This document shows positions 8,435 to 17,507 of a stretch of DNA of 64,000 bases, in pieces. Source of the stretch: DASSUW01 sp963740605. GTDB taxonomy: Bacteria > Actinomycetota > Thermoleophilia > Solirubrobacterales > Solirubrobacteraceae. Where the stretch lies: assembly GCA_963740605.1 (NCBI GenBank), contig CAVUFC010000018.1, positions 558,001-622,000 of the forward strand. The letters run 5' to 3'. The notes under the pieces are model-generated. The model had not been told where the DNA came from. It saw nothing but the letters and a program-made list of their open reading frames with translations, and searched no databases. The translations under genes were made by a program, and so were the position numbers. The first letter of the stretch is position 1; each line of letters opens with the position of its first letter.

Positions 8435-9205
8435 TCAGCTGTCGGACAGAAGCGCATCAAGACCTCGTGTGAGGCCGGTTCGTGTGGGCACCGCGCGGGC
8501 GGCCAGCAACGTGCCGGCGACGTACGGCGCCGGTGACGAGCCGGCGTCATGGCGGATGGACAGCCGCTCGTCGGGCAGGCCGAAGACGATCTCGGTCGAG
8601 ACCACGAAGCTCGGCAGCCTGAGCGAGTGGACCTGCGTGCCGGCGATGTCGGCCCCGCGTGCCTCGACCGCGCCGTGCGTGTCCGCGAGCGACCGCTCCT
8701 TGGCGGCCTGGCCGAGCGTCTCGGCGAGCTCGCGTGCGGTGCCGCTCGGGGCGTCCGCCTTGCCGGCGCTCGCGTAGTCGATGATCTCCCAGCTCGGCAG
8801 GTAGCGGGCCGCGAGCGTCGCGGCCGCCTTCGCCATCGCCGCGGTCAGCGAGAAGTTGCCCGCCGAGACCGCGCCGACACCGCGCTCGCGCGCCGCCGCG
8901 TCGATCGCGTCGAAGTCCTCGGCGGTCAGCCCGGACGTGCCGATCACGACCGCCACGCCGCGCTCGATCGCCGCGAGCGCGTTCGCCTTCGCGACGTCGT
9001 GGGAGGTGAAGTCGATCATCACGTCGACGCCGTCCAGCGCTTCGACGACGGAGGGGTACACGGGGGCGCCGTGGAGCTCGCTCCCGGCCGCCGAGCGGCT
9101 GACCGCGGAGCGCAGGTCGAGGTCGTCCGCAGCGGCGATCGCGTCGGCGATCGCCGCTCCGGTCCAGCCGGTCGCTCCGGCCACGCAGATGCTGAGATTG
9201 GGCAC
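8435..9205 (-). CDS. dapB: 4-hydroxy-tetrahydrodipicolinate reductase, divergent active site
   Basis: A 256-aa NAD(P)H-dependent reductase of the DapB family (lysine/diaminopimelate pathway). The GTG start directly precedes the Rossmann motif CVAGATGWTGAAIADA; later come MIDFTSHDVAKANA and VVIGTSGLTAEDF. The catalytic block reads EIIDYASAGKADAPSGTA: Lys and PSGTA are kept, but the usual pair of His residues before the Lys is absent. It may therefore be a diverged paralogue rather than the main lysine enzyme. It lies 16 bases downstream of the secreted-protein gene on the same strand. Confidence 0.85.
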   Translation of the reverse strand: MPNLSICVAGATGWTGAAIADAIAAADDLDLRSAVSRSAAGSELHGAPVYPSVVEALDGVDVMIDFTSHDVAKANALAAIERGVAVVIGTSGLTAEDFDAIDAAARERGVGAVSAGNFSLTAAMAKAAATLAARYLPSWEIIDYASAGKADAPSGTARELAETLGQAAKERSLADTHGAVEARGADIAGTQVHSLRLPSFVVSTEIVFGLPDERLSIRHDAGSSPAPYVAGTLLAARAVPTRTGLTRGLDALLSDS

Positions 9206-9221
9206 GGTCGCGGATGATGCC

Positions 9222-9599
9222 TCACGTCGCCGGGCCGACGCGACGGCGCTGCGTGAGTGCCAGGCCGCCGGCGGTGAGCACGCTCGCGGCGATGATCGCC
9301 GGGATCTCCCAGTCGACGCTCGTGCCGCCGTCGTCGGCCGTCGGCTCGGCCGCCGCCACGTAGTGGACGCCGGCGTGGCCGCCGGGCAGCGTCGCGTGCT
9401 TCGCCGCGTCCGACTGGTGCCAGCGCTGGGGGCCGTGAACGTGGGCGTGCGGCGTCCGGAACTGCAGCTGGGGCGGATCGGCGAACGCCTTCGTACCGGG
9501 AATCGTGAGGAGGCCGGCGACGACGGCGATCGCCGCACGCCGCGCGCGCCGCCGGGAAGCGCGCGACTGGGTGATGTTGTGGAGGGCGAAGGGGTGCAT
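9222..9599 (-). CDS. Exported membrane-anchored protein of unknown function
   Basis: A 125-aa protein. An Arg-rich N-terminus (SRASRRRARRAAIAVVAGLL) leads into a hydrophobic signal segment, then a His-rich stretch (RTPHAHVHGPQRWHQSDAAK), then a C-terminal membrane helix (WEIPAIIAASVLTAGGLAL) and a basic tail. This layout suggests a short protein held outside the membrane; the His residues could bind metal, but that is inference. It is divergent from the AfsR-like regulator with 77 bases between starts, and 16 bases upstream of dapB. Confidence 0.65.
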   Translation of the reverse strand: MHPFALHNITQSRASRRRARRAAIAVVAGLLTIPGTKAFADPPQLQFRTPHAHVHGPQRWHQSDAAKHATLPGGHAGVHYVAAAEPTADDGGTSVDWEIPAIIAASVLTAGGLALTQRRRVGPAT

Positions 9600-9676
9600 T
9601 GCCGCACTGTCCGCCCCGGCGCTTACAGCCCGACTACACGGCGGTAACAGGCTGGTACGGTCGGATCGCGATCGCG

Positions 9677-12535
9677 ATGACGAAGTACGGAATCCTCGGG
9701 CCGATTGTGCTCTCGGACGGCGAGCAGCCGGTCGCGATCGCGCGTCGCCAGCAGGCTCTCCTGGTGTACCTGCTCATGAACGCCAACCGCGCGGTGCCCG
9801 CGGAGCGGCTTACCGAGGAGCTGTGGCCTGGCGCGGCTGGGGCAGGTAAGTCGCTCCCGGTCGCGGTCACGCGGCTGCGGAAGGCGCTCGCCGCGGCGGG
9901 CGGCGAGCTACAGACCGTCGGCGGCGGTTATCTGCTCGCCGTCGCGCCCGGCGAGCTCGACGCGGCGGTGTTCGAGGAGCTCATCGACCGCGCCCGCACG
10001 GCTCCCGGTGCCGCCGGCCAAAGCGAGCTGCTGCGGGAGGCGCTCGCGCTGTGGCGCGGCCCGGCGCTCGCCGAGGTCGCCTACGAAGCGTTCGCCCAGG
10101 GTGAGGTGCGGCGGCTCGAAGAGCTGCGGCTCGTCGCGATCGAAGCGCGGATCGCCGCCGACCTCGAACTCGGCCACCATGCCGCGCTCGTGCCCGAGCT
10201 CGAGCAACTCGTCGCCTCCGAGCCGACGCGCGAGGGACTGGCCGCGCAGCTGATGCTCGCGCTCTATCGCTGCGGACGCCAGGCCGACGCGCTCGACGCC
10301 TACAGGCGCACACGCGCGCACCTGACCGAGGAGCTCGGCCTCGAGCCAGGCCCGGCGCTGAGCGCCTTGCAGTCGCAGATCCTGATTCACGAGCACGATC
10401 TCGACCTGGGCATCTCGGCCGTCCGGATCCCATCGCGGCCGGCACATCTCATCGGCCGGGACGCTGACGTCGCCGCGGTGCTCGACCTCGTGAGCCGGGC
10501 GCGTCTCGTCACGATCACCGGCGTCGGCGGTGTGGGGAAGACGAGCCTTGCGCTTGAGATCGCACACCGCGTCCAAGCCGTAGGCTTCGCAGAGCTCGCG
10601 CCGCTGGCGGGGCCGGAGGGGGTGCCCGACGCCGTCGTGCAGGCAATCGGCGGAGCCGTCGACCCGGCGGCGTCGCCACGCGAGACGTTGCTCCGCCTCA
10701 TCCCGTCGCGGGATGGGTTGCTCGTGCTCGACAACTTCGAGCACGTGAACGCGTCGGCGCCACTGGTCGCAGAGCTGCTCGAGGCGGCGCCACGGCTCAC
10801 CCTGCTGGTGACGAGTCGCGCGGCGCTGGCGTTGCGCGGCGAGCAGCGGTATCCGTTGGAGCCGCTGTCGTTGGACGCCGCCGCCGACCTGTTCGTCGAG
10901 CGCGCGCGTGCGCGCAATGCCGGCTTCCAATCGACCGAGACCGACGTCGCGGCGATTGCCGAGGTGTGCCGCCGGGTCGCGGCGCTCCCGCTGGCGATCG
11001 AGCTCGCGGCCGCTCGCACGAGCGTCTTGTCACCAGGGGAGATCGCGGCACGCCTGGAAGACGGCCTCGGATCAGGCCCAGTGGACGCCCCGCAGCGTCA
11101 GCAGACCATGCGGGCGACGCTCGACTGGAGTCACCGCCTACTCGACGACGACGAGGCGGAGGCGTTCGCAAGGGTGTCGGTGTTTGCCGGCGGGTGCACC
11201 GTCGCCGCTGCCGAGGAGGTGACCGGGGCGTCGCTCGACACGCTTGACGGACTCGTCGCCAAGAGCATGGTGGTTCGGCGTGTCGGGGCCGACGGGTCGA
11301 GCCGCCTCGCGCTGCTCGAACCCGTGCGTGAGTACGCGGCGGGCCGTCTCGTCGACCGCAACGACACCGAGCGCCGACACGCCGATCATTACCTGCGCCT
11401 TGCGAGGGAGATCGAGCCCGAGTTGCGCGCCGGCGCGCAGGTCGAGGCCGTGCGACGAATCGACGTAGAGGCGGCCAACATCAGGGCCGCACTCAGCTGG
11501 GCGCGAGCCGCCGGCGATGCGGCAGGCGTCCTCGACGCGGCGGTCGCGCTCGAGGAGTGGTGGTTTGAGCGCGGCCTTTGGACTGAGGCGATCGGGTGGC
11601 TCGAGTGGGGTCTTGAGAATGGCGCGCACGTCGAGCCGGTCCTTCGTGGAGACGCACTGACGGCGGTCTCGTACATGCTCTGGCCGGTGGACGACGTCGA
11701 GCGGAGAATCGCGGCGCTCGACCGCGCACGCGAGCTGTTCGAGCAAGCAGGTGACATTGAGGGCGTCGCGTGGACGTACACCGCGCGCGCCACACTGCTC
11801 TGGGAGGCGGGAGACCCCGGTGCCGTCGGCGCCGCCGAAGAGGCGGTCCGGCTGGCGACTGGGCATGACGATCACGTGTACGGGTCAGCGCTACGTGCCC
11901 TCGCGGTGAGCACAGACGATGCGGAGCAGTCGCGGCTCGCCGCCGAGCGCTCCGCCCGGCACCTCGAGCGCGCGGGCGATCTCCGCACGCTCAGCCGACT
12001 CTGGGAGGAGGTCGCCTACGCCGCGGCGGCGCGCGGGGATATCGACGGCGCGCGCGAGTTGGTGGAGCGGGCGATGGCGATCATCACGCAGCGCGGCGAC
12101 TGGAACGAGCTCGCAACGGCGCGTGTGCTGCGCGGCATCATCGCGCTCGAGATGGGCGACAACGCAGCCGCGCTGGTACTGCTGCGCGAAGCCATGCGGC
12201 GTTACCGCGCCCTCGGAATCCGCACGGGGCTGCCGCAAATCCTCCGCGCCCTCGCAGTCGTCGCCGCCCGGGGAGGCGAAGCGGCGACGGCGGGGCAGCT
12301 CGCCGGTGCGAGCCGCGCTCTGGAGCCACCGAACTCCAGGCCCGACCCGCTCGACGTCCGGCTCGAGGCCGCCGCGCGCGAGTCGTGCCCTCGCGACGTC
12401 TGGGAGCGGGAGGTCGCCGCCGGCGCGGCGCTACCCGCGGACGTCGCGATCGAGCTCGGGCTTCGACCGTGGGGCGAAACGCCCGCGCCCGACGCGGTAC
12501 ATGACGGCGTTGCGTGGGTACGGACCGAGGTGTGA
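9677..12535 (+). CDS. AfsR/SARP-type transcriptional regulator (BTAD + NB-ARC ATPase + TPR)
   Basis: A 952-aa activator. Order of domains: an OmpR-like winged helix (MTKYGILGPIVLSDG to about residue 95, including ELWPGAAGAGKSLPVAVTRL), the bacterial transcriptional activator domain (about 95-240, ending TEELGLEPGPALSALQSQIL), an NB-ARC-type ATPase with Walker A TGVGGVGKTS (281-290) and Walker B DGLLVLDNFEHV, and a C-terminal TPR-rich half. I chose the ATG at 9677 because homology begins there; an in-frame ATG at 9599 overlaps the divergent gene. Such regulators respond to ligands or phosphorylation and often control secondary metabolism; no biosynthetic cluster is adjacent, so the target is unclear. 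Confidence 0.92.
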   Translation: MTKYGILGPIVLSDGEQPVAIARRQQALLVYLLMNANRAVPAERLTEELWPGAAGAGKSLPVAVTRLRKALAAAGGELQTVGGGYLLAVAPGELDAAVFEELIDRARTAPGAAGQSELLREALALWRGPALAEVAYEAFAQGEVRRLEELRLVAIEARIAADLELGHHAALVPELEQLVASEPTREGLAAQLMLALYRCGRQADALDAYRRTRAHLTEELGLEPGPALSALQSQILIHEHDLDLGISAVRIPSRPAHLIGRDADVAAVLDLVSRARLVTITGVGGVGKTSLALEIAHRVQAVGFAELAPLAGPEGVPDAVVQAIGGAVDPAASPRETLLRLIPSRDGLLVLDNFEHVNASAPLVAELLEAAPRLTLLVTSRAALALRGEQRYPLEPLSLDAAADLFVERARARNAGFQSTETDVAAIAEVCRRVAALPLAIELAAARTSVLSPGEIAARLEDGLGSGPVDAPQRQQTMRATLDWSHRLLDDDEAEAFARVSVFAGGCTVAAAEEVTGASLDTLDGLVAKSMVVRRVGADGSSRLALLEPVREYAAGRLVDRNDTERRHADHYLRLAREIEPELRAGAQVEAVRRIDVEAANIRAALSWARAAGDAAGVLDAAVALEEWWFERGLWTEAIGWLEWGLENGAHVEPVLRGDALTAVSYMLWPVDDVERRIAALDRARELFEQAGDIEGVAWTYTARATLLWEAGDPGAVGAAEEAVRLATGHDDHVYGSALRALAVSTDDAEQSRLAAERSARHLERAGDLRTLSRLWEEVAYAAAARGDIDGARELVERAMAIITQRGDWNELATARVLRGIIALEMGDNAAALVLLREAMRRYRALGIRTGLPQILRALAVVAARGGEAATAGQLAGASRALEPPNSRPDPLDVRLEAAARESCPRDVWEREVAAGAALPADVAIELGLRPWGETPAPDAVHDGVAWVRTEV

Positions 12536-12545
12536 GGATGGCTGC

Positions 12546-14093
12546 GTGCTGACAGTCCGCGAGGGCTTCTATGACGAGATGCTGGACGCGGACGGGACGC
12601 CGCGTCCGCACGCGCAGACGCTCGTGCACGCGCTCGAGCAGCTCGGCCCCGAGGCGCTGTCCGCTGCCGGCCGCCGGCGTGACGCGATCTTCATGCAGCA
12701 GGGGATCACGTTCGACGCCGCGGGTCCTGACGCCGACGGACCGGTGCGCGACCGCCCGTTCCCGCTCGACCTCGTGCCGCGCATCATCCCCGCGGGCGAG
12801 TGGAAGACGATCAAGCGCGGCCTGGCGCAGCGCATCCGCGCGCTGAACCTCTTCATCGACGACGTCTACCACGGGCGCGAGATCGTGCACGACGGCAAGG
12901 TCCCGTGGGACCTGATTGTGTCCCGCTCCGGCTTCGCCCGCGCCGCGCACGGGATCCGGCCCCCGGGCGGCGTCTACTGCCACGTCTCCGGCTGCGACCT
13001 CGTTCGCGACGGCGACGGCTCGTGGAAGGTGCTCGAGGACAACGTCCGCACGCCGAGCGGCATCTCGTACGTGCTCGAGAACCGCGTGGCCATGACGCGG
13101 CTGCTGCCCGGGCTGTTCGCCCACTATCGCGTGCGTCCGGTCGACCACTACCCGGCGCTGCTGCGGACGGCGCTCGAGGAGGTCGCGCCGACCGGGGGCG
13201 AGGAGGAGGCGACGGTGGTCGTCTGGACGCCGGGCCCGTTCAACTCCGCCTACTTCGAGCATGCGTTCCTGGCGCGGCAGATGGGCGTCGAGCTCGTCGA
13301 GGCCTCCGACCTCGTCGTACGAGACGCTGTCTGCCACATCCGCACCACCCGCGGGCTCCAGCGCGTGCACGCGATCTACCGCCGGATCGACGACGACTTC
13401 ATGGACCCGCTCGAGTTCCGGCCCGACTCGCTGCTCGGCGTGCCGGGCCTGATGCGCGCGTACCGGGCGGGGAGCGTCGCGATCGTCAACGCGGTGGGAA
13501 CCGGGGTCGCCGACGACAAGGCGATCTATCACTACGTGCCGGAGATGATCCGCTACTACCTGAGCGAGGAGCCGATCCTCGAGAACGTCCCGACCTACCT
13601 GATGGCGGACGCCGACCAGCGCGCGTGGGTGCTCGAGCGGCTGGGGGAGATGGTCGTCAAGCCCACGAGCGAGTCGGGCGGCAAGGGCGTGTTCATCGGG
13701 CCGTCGGCCAGCGACGAGCAGAGCGCCCGTCAGGCCGACATGATCATGCGCGAGCCGGAGCGCTGGATCGGGCAGGACCTCGTGCGGCTGTCGACGGTCC
13801 CGACCGCGACCGCCGATGGCTCGCTCGCGGCCCGCCACGTCGACCTGCGCCCGTTCGCCGTGTTCGGCGACGACATCCGGATCGTGCCCGGCGGGCTCAC
13901 GCGCGTCGCGCTGCGCGACGGGTCGATGATCGTCAACTCTTCACAGGGCGGCGGGTCGAAGGACACGTGGGTCCTCGACGAGGGCGAACTGCCGGTCGAC
14001 GATGCCGTCGGGCCGGGGCGCTGGTCGCTGCCGCGGATGCCGGGGCTCAGCCAGGGCGAGTGGACGGGCCAGCAACAGCAACAGCAGCAGTAG
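12546..14093 (+). CDS. Circularly permuted type 2 ATP-grasp protein
   Basis: A 515-aa protein with a GTG start 10 bases after the AfsR-like gene. It has the family landmarks FYDEMLDADGTPRPHAQTL, FIDDVYHGREIVHDG, KVLEDNVRTPSGISYVLENR and MVVKPTSESGGKGVFIGPSA. ATP-grasp proteins of this class always accompany the alpha-E and transglutaminase genes that follow, and are predicted to form a peptide or peptide-like bond on an unknown substrate. The tail ends in seven glutamines, coded by a CAA/CAG run, which is unusual and may vary in length. The stop is 3 bases before the next gene. Confidence 0.93.
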   Translation: MLTVREGFYDEMLDADGTPRPHAQTLVHALEQLGPEALSAAGRRRDAIFMQQGITFDAAGPDADGPVRDRPFPLDLVPRIIPAGEWKTIKRGLAQRIRALNLFIDDVYHGREIVHDGKVPWDLIVSRSGFARAAHGIRPPGGVYCHVSGCDLVRDGDGSWKVLEDNVRTPSGISYVLENRVAMTRLLPGLFAHYRVRPVDHYPALLRTALEEVAPTGGEEEATVVVWTPGPFNSAYFEHAFLARQMGVELVEASDLVVRDAVCHIRTTRGLQRVHAIYRRIDDDFMDPLEFRPDSLLGVPGLMRAYRAGSVAIVNAVGTGVADDKAIYHYVPEMIRYYLSEEPILENVPTYLMADADQRAWVLERLGEMVVKPTSESGGKGVFIGPSASDEQSARQADMIMREPERWIGQDLVRLSTVPTATADGSLAARHVDLRPFAVFGDDIRIVPGGLTRVALRDGSMIVNSSQGGGSKDTWVLDEGELPVDDAVGPGRWSLPRMPGLSQGEWTGQQQQQQQ

Positions 14094-14096
14094 CCC

Positions 14097-15050
14097 GTGC
14101 TTGCGCGGATCGCTCACGAGCTGTACTGGATCGGCCGCCAACTGGCGCGGGCCGAGCACACCGCGCGCATGCTCGACGGCGTCTTCCACGCCGACGTGCA
14201 GGCGCGGCCGAACGACCCGGCCGGCGTGTTGCTCTCGTGGGACCACCTGCTCACGATCGTCAGCGGCGAGCCGCCAGAGACGCCCGCGTCGCGCGACGCG
14301 GTGCTGCGCGCGCTGACGCTCGATCCCGAGGTGCCGGTCTCGGTGCTCAACTGCGTCACGCGGGCGCGCGAGGGCGCCCGTACGGTGCGCGACGTGTTCT
14401 CGGCCGAGATGTGGGAGGCGATCAACACGTTCCACCTCGGCCTGCTGCGGCAGGACATGTCGGCCGCGCTGCGCACCGGCCCGTACTCGGTCTACGCCTA
14501 CGTGCGCGACCGCTGTGGCCTGTTCTGGGGGGTCACCAGCCGCACGATGCTGCGCGACGAGGCGCACGCGTTCCTGCAGGCGGGCGCGGCGATCGAGTCC
14601 GGCGACATGGTGCTGCGCATGCTCCGCGTCACGCTCCCGCCCGAGGGTGAGGAGCACGCCCGCGACGGCCAGGCGCTCGCGCTGCTGCAGGCGGTCGGCG
14701 GCTTCCAGGCCTACCGCCGCGCGGTGCCCGCGGCGCCGAACGCCGACCCGGTCGCACGCTTCCTGCTGTTCGAGCGCGACTACCCGGACTCGGTGGCGTT
14801 CTCGGTCGAGGCGCTGCACGCCGCCCTGACCGCCGCCGACACCAGCTACCGCGGCTCGCCCGCCGTTCTGCGCGTCGGGCGGCTGATGGCCGACCTCGAC
14901 TTCCGCGCCCGCACGGCCGCCGATGCCGACCGGGCGCTGGCGGAGACGCTCGGCGCGGTCCAGACCGAGCTGGCCCAGGTCGATGCCGACATCTCGCAAC
15001 GGTACTTTGGAGGCCCTGCCACGCCGGTCGCCCGGCTGGCCACCGCCTGA
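14097..15050 (+). CDS. Alpha-E domain-containing protein
   Basis: A 317-aa, almost fully helical protein with a GTG start, opening LARIAHELYWIGRQLARAEH, the standard alpha-E (DUF403) start. It also has VSVLNCVTRAREGARTVRDV and WGVTSRTMLRDEAHAFLQAG. Members partner with the circularly permuted ATP-grasp protein and a transglutaminase in a conserved three-gene unit. Its end overlaps the transglutaminase start by one base (TGATG). Confidence 0.93.
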   Translation: MLARIAHELYWIGRQLARAEHTARMLDGVFHADVQARPNDPAGVLLSWDHLLTIVSGEPPETPASRDAVLRALTLDPEVPVSVLNCVTRAREGARTVRDVFSAEMWEAINTFHLGLLRQDMSAALRTGPYSVYAYVRDRCGLFWGVTSRTMLRDEAHAFLQAGAAIESGDMVLRMLRVTLPPEGEEHARDGQALALLQAVGGFQAYRRAVPAAPNADPVARFLLFERDYPDSVAFSVEALHAALTAADTSYRGSPAVLRVGRLMADLDFRARTAADADRALAETLGAVQTELAQVDADISQRYFGGPATPVARLATA

Positions 15051-15916
15051 TGCACTTCGCCATCCGCTTCCTCACCGAGTACCGCTACGGCGCGCCCGTC
15101 ACGGACAACCTGAACTCCCTGCGTGTCAAGCCGGCGACGACGCGTACGCAGCGCGTCGACGACTTCGGCGTCCGCGTCGACCCCGAGTCGCGCCTGCACC
15201 AGCACCTGGACTACTTCGGGACGACGGTGATCGAGTTCGGGATCTCGCGACCGCACGACCACCTGTCGATCGACGTCCGCGCGCGCGTCAAGACGGCGCC
15301 GTCCGACGATCCACCGGACGCGCCGTGGGCGGACCTCGACGAGGCGCCGTACCGGGTCGAGGCGGGCGAGTTCCTGCTCCCTGACGGCACCGAGCCGGAC
15401 GACCTGGTGCTCGACGAGCTCGTCGGCCTCTCGCGCGCCGAGACGCCGCTGGCGACCGTGCGCCGGATGGTCGAGCTGATCCCTGACCGCTTCGAGTACC
15501 GGCCCGGGGTGACCTACGTGGGCTCGACGGTGGCCGACCTGCTCGACGTCGGCGCCGGCGTGTGCCAGGACTTCGCGCACCTCGCGCTCCTGCTCCTGCG
15601 CCGGCACGGGATCGCCGCCCGTTACGTCTCCGGCTACCTGTGGGCGCCGCCCAACGGCGACGAGAGCGTCGACTCGGCGGAGGTCGAGACGCACGCCTGG
15701 CTCGAGGCGCTCGTACCCGGCGAGCGCGAGCCGGTGTGGGTGCCCGCGGACCCGACGAACCGGACGCTCGGCGGCGAGTCGCACGTGAAGATCGGCCACG
15801 GCCGCAACTACGCCGACGTGCCGCCGGTCAAGGGCGTCTTCCGCGGCGGCGCCGCCGCCGAGCTGTCCGCCTCGGTGAAGATGACGAGGAGCGACCCGTC
15901 GCCGGCCCGCGCCTAG
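15050..15916 (+). CDS. Transglutaminase family protein
   Basis: A 288-aa cysteine-protease-fold protein starting MHFAIRFLTEYRYGAPVTDN, with the N-terminal beta domain typical of this family. The catalytic triad is visible: Cys in VGAGVCQDFAHLAL, His in VETHAWLEAL and Asp in VWVPADPTN. It completes the ATP-grasp / alpha-E / transglutaminase unit, where it may act as a peptidase or amidase on the product of the ATP-grasp enzyme. No signal peptide, so it is cytoplasmic. Confidence 0.94.
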   Translation: MHFAIRFLTEYRYGAPVTDNLNSLRVKPATTRTQRVDDFGVRVDPESRLHQHLDYFGTTVIEFGISRPHDHLSIDVRARVKTAPSDDPPDAPWADLDEAPYRVEAGEFLLPDGTEPDDLVLDELVGLSRAETPLATVRRMVELIPDRFEYRPGVTYVGSTVADLLDVGAGVCQDFAHLALLLLRRHGIAARYVSGYLWAPPNGDESVDSAEVETHAWLEALVPGEREPVWVPADPTNRTLGGESHVKIGHGRNYADVPPVKGVFRGGAAAELSASVKMTRSDPSPARA

Positions 15917-15927
15917 ACCACGTCCAG

Positions 15928-16242
15928 GTGGCGGCGCCACCGGGCTGTGAGGAGGAGGCGCGGGAGTTCTACGGCGGGTTGCTGGGACTGGTCGAGGTGG
16001 AGAAGCCTGAGCCCTTGCGGGCGCGCGGCGGGGTCTGGTTCGAGCAGCTGCACGTCGGTGTCGAGCAGGACTTCGCGCCGGCTCGCAAGGCGCATCCGGC
16101 GCTGCGGGTGGACGATCTCGACGGTCTCGCGGCACGGTTATCGGCGGCGGGCCGCCGCGTGGACTGGGACGCCGCGCTCCCGCGTGTCCGCCGGTTCTAC
16201 ACGGCCGATCCCTGGGGAAACCGCGTGGAGTTCCTCGGCTAG
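15928..16242 (+). CDS. VOC family protein, start uncertain
   Basis: A glyoxalase-fold protein. Homology starts upstream of the first usable start: the frame reads GPRLDHVQVAAPPGCEEEAR, but the only ATG/GTG/TTG near it is the GTG at 15928, which would cost part of the first beta strand. The rest is normal: AREFYGGLLGLVEVEKPE, PALRVDDLDGLAARLSAAGR and FYTADPWGNRVEFLG. At 104 aa it is slightly short. It may be translated by coupling to the transglutaminase gene from an odd codon, or be the result of a small frameshift. Its stop shares the tetramer CTAG with the stop of the opposing MFS gene. Confidence 0.7.
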   Translation: MAAPPGCEEEAREFYGGLLGLVEVEKPEPLRARGGVWFEQLHVGVEQDFAPARKAHPALRVDDLDGLAARLSAAGRRVDWDAALPRVRRFYTADPWGNRVEFLG

Positions 16243-17507
16243 CGGCGGAGCGCTTCCACCAGCATCCGCCCGCCGCGCTGGCGCATAGCGACGGGCTCGC
16301 CGGCGGCGCGGGCGAACGCGACGGTGCCGCCGATCGCGGCAACAAGCGCGGCCGCCGCGCCTAGCGCGAGCCCGGCGCGGGGGCCTGCAACCTCGGCGAG
16401 CCAACCGACGATCGGGGCCCCGATCGGCGTCGAGCCGAGGAAGACCACGGAGTAGAGCGCCATGACGCGGCCGCGCATCGCGGGCTCGACCGCGAGCTGG
16501 AGCAGCGAGTTGACGCCGGCGGCGAACGTGACGCTCACCGCGCCGAGCGGGATCAGGGCCAGCAGCTGCAGCGGCACGTCGGGCGCGGCTGCCACGAGCG
16601 TCTCAGCCGCCGCGAACATGAACGCCACGGTCACCAGCAGGCGCGGGCCGACGCGCCCGCGCGCACCCGCCGCCAGCGCGCCGATCACCGAGCCGACGCC
16701 CATCGCGACCGCGAGCGCCGTGTACGTCGAGGCAGTGCCGTGCCAGGTGAAGCTCGCCAGGAGCGGCAGGATGACCTGGAAGTTGTAGGAGAACGTCCCG
16801 ATCACGGCCATCATCGCCAGCGGGATCAGGAGCTCGGGCGAGCGTCCCACGTACCGCCACGCGTGCCGCAGCTGGCCGGGACCGCGCGGGGCGGGCGCGG
16901 GCGGGGCGTGCAGCTCGGCGGGGTTCATGAGCCGCAGCGCGATGATCATCGCGCCGAACGACAGCGAGTTGATCAGGAAGCAGGGGCCGACGCCGATGAG
17001 CACGATGATGCCGCCGGCGGTCGCCGGGCCGAGGATGCGCGCGGTGTGAACGACGACCGAGTTGAGTGCCACCGCGTTGACGACCTTGTCGGGCCCGACC
17101 ATCTCCATCACGAAGCTCTGGCGCGCGGGGTTGTCGATCGCGCTCACACAGCCGCGCGTGAACACGAGCGCGTAGACCATCCACAGCTCGACCGATCCGT
17201 TGACCGTGAGCAGCCACAGCGTCAGCGCGGGCAGCGCGAGCAGGGTCTGCGTGATCGTCAGCAGGCGCCGCTTGGAAATGCGGTCGGCGAGCAGGCCACC
17301 CCAGGCGCCGAACACCAGGATCGGCAGGAACTGCAGCGCGGCGGTGAGGCCGACGCTGACGCCGTTGCCGGTGAGCTGGACCACCAGCCACATCTCGGCG
17401 ACGTTCTGCATCCAGTTGCCGGTGATCGAGACCACCTGGCCGCTGAAGTACCGGCGGTAGTTCGGAACGCTGAGGGAAGCGAAGGTGCGCTGGAAGCCGG
17501 CGCTCAC
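16239..17507 (-). CDS. MFS transporter (DUF894/enterobactin-exporter type)
   Basis: A 422-aa permease with a GTG start overlapping the marR stop by 4 bases. N-terminal signature SVPNYRRYFSGQVVSITGNW and QLTGNGVSVGLTAALQFLPI are typical of the MFS_3 exporters; the helix 4-5 motif RGCVSAIDNPARQSFVMEMV is also present. About 12 helices can be counted. Coupling to a MarR regulator suggests a drug or metabolite exporter induced by its own substrate. Confidence 0.93.
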   Translation of the reverse strand: MSAGFQRTFASLSVPNYRRYFSGQVVSITGNWMQNVAEMWLVVQLTGNGVSVGLTAALQFLPILVFGAWGGLLADRISKRRLLTITQTLLALPALTLWLLTVNGSVELWMVYALVFTRGCVSAIDNPARQSFVMEMVGPDKVVNAVALNSVVVHTARILGPATAGGIIVLIGVGPCFLINSLSFGAMIIALRLMNPAELHAPPAPAPRGPGQLRHAWRYVGRSPELLIPLAMMAVIGTFSYNFQVILPLLASFTWHGTASTYTALAVAMGVGSVIGALAAGARGRVGPRLLVTVAFMFAAAETLVAAAPDVPLQLLALIPLGAVSVTFAAGVNSLLQLAVEPAMRGRVMALYSVVFLGSTPIGAPIVGWLAEVAGPRAGLALGAAAALVAAIGGTVAFARAAGEPVAMRQRGGRMLVEALRR

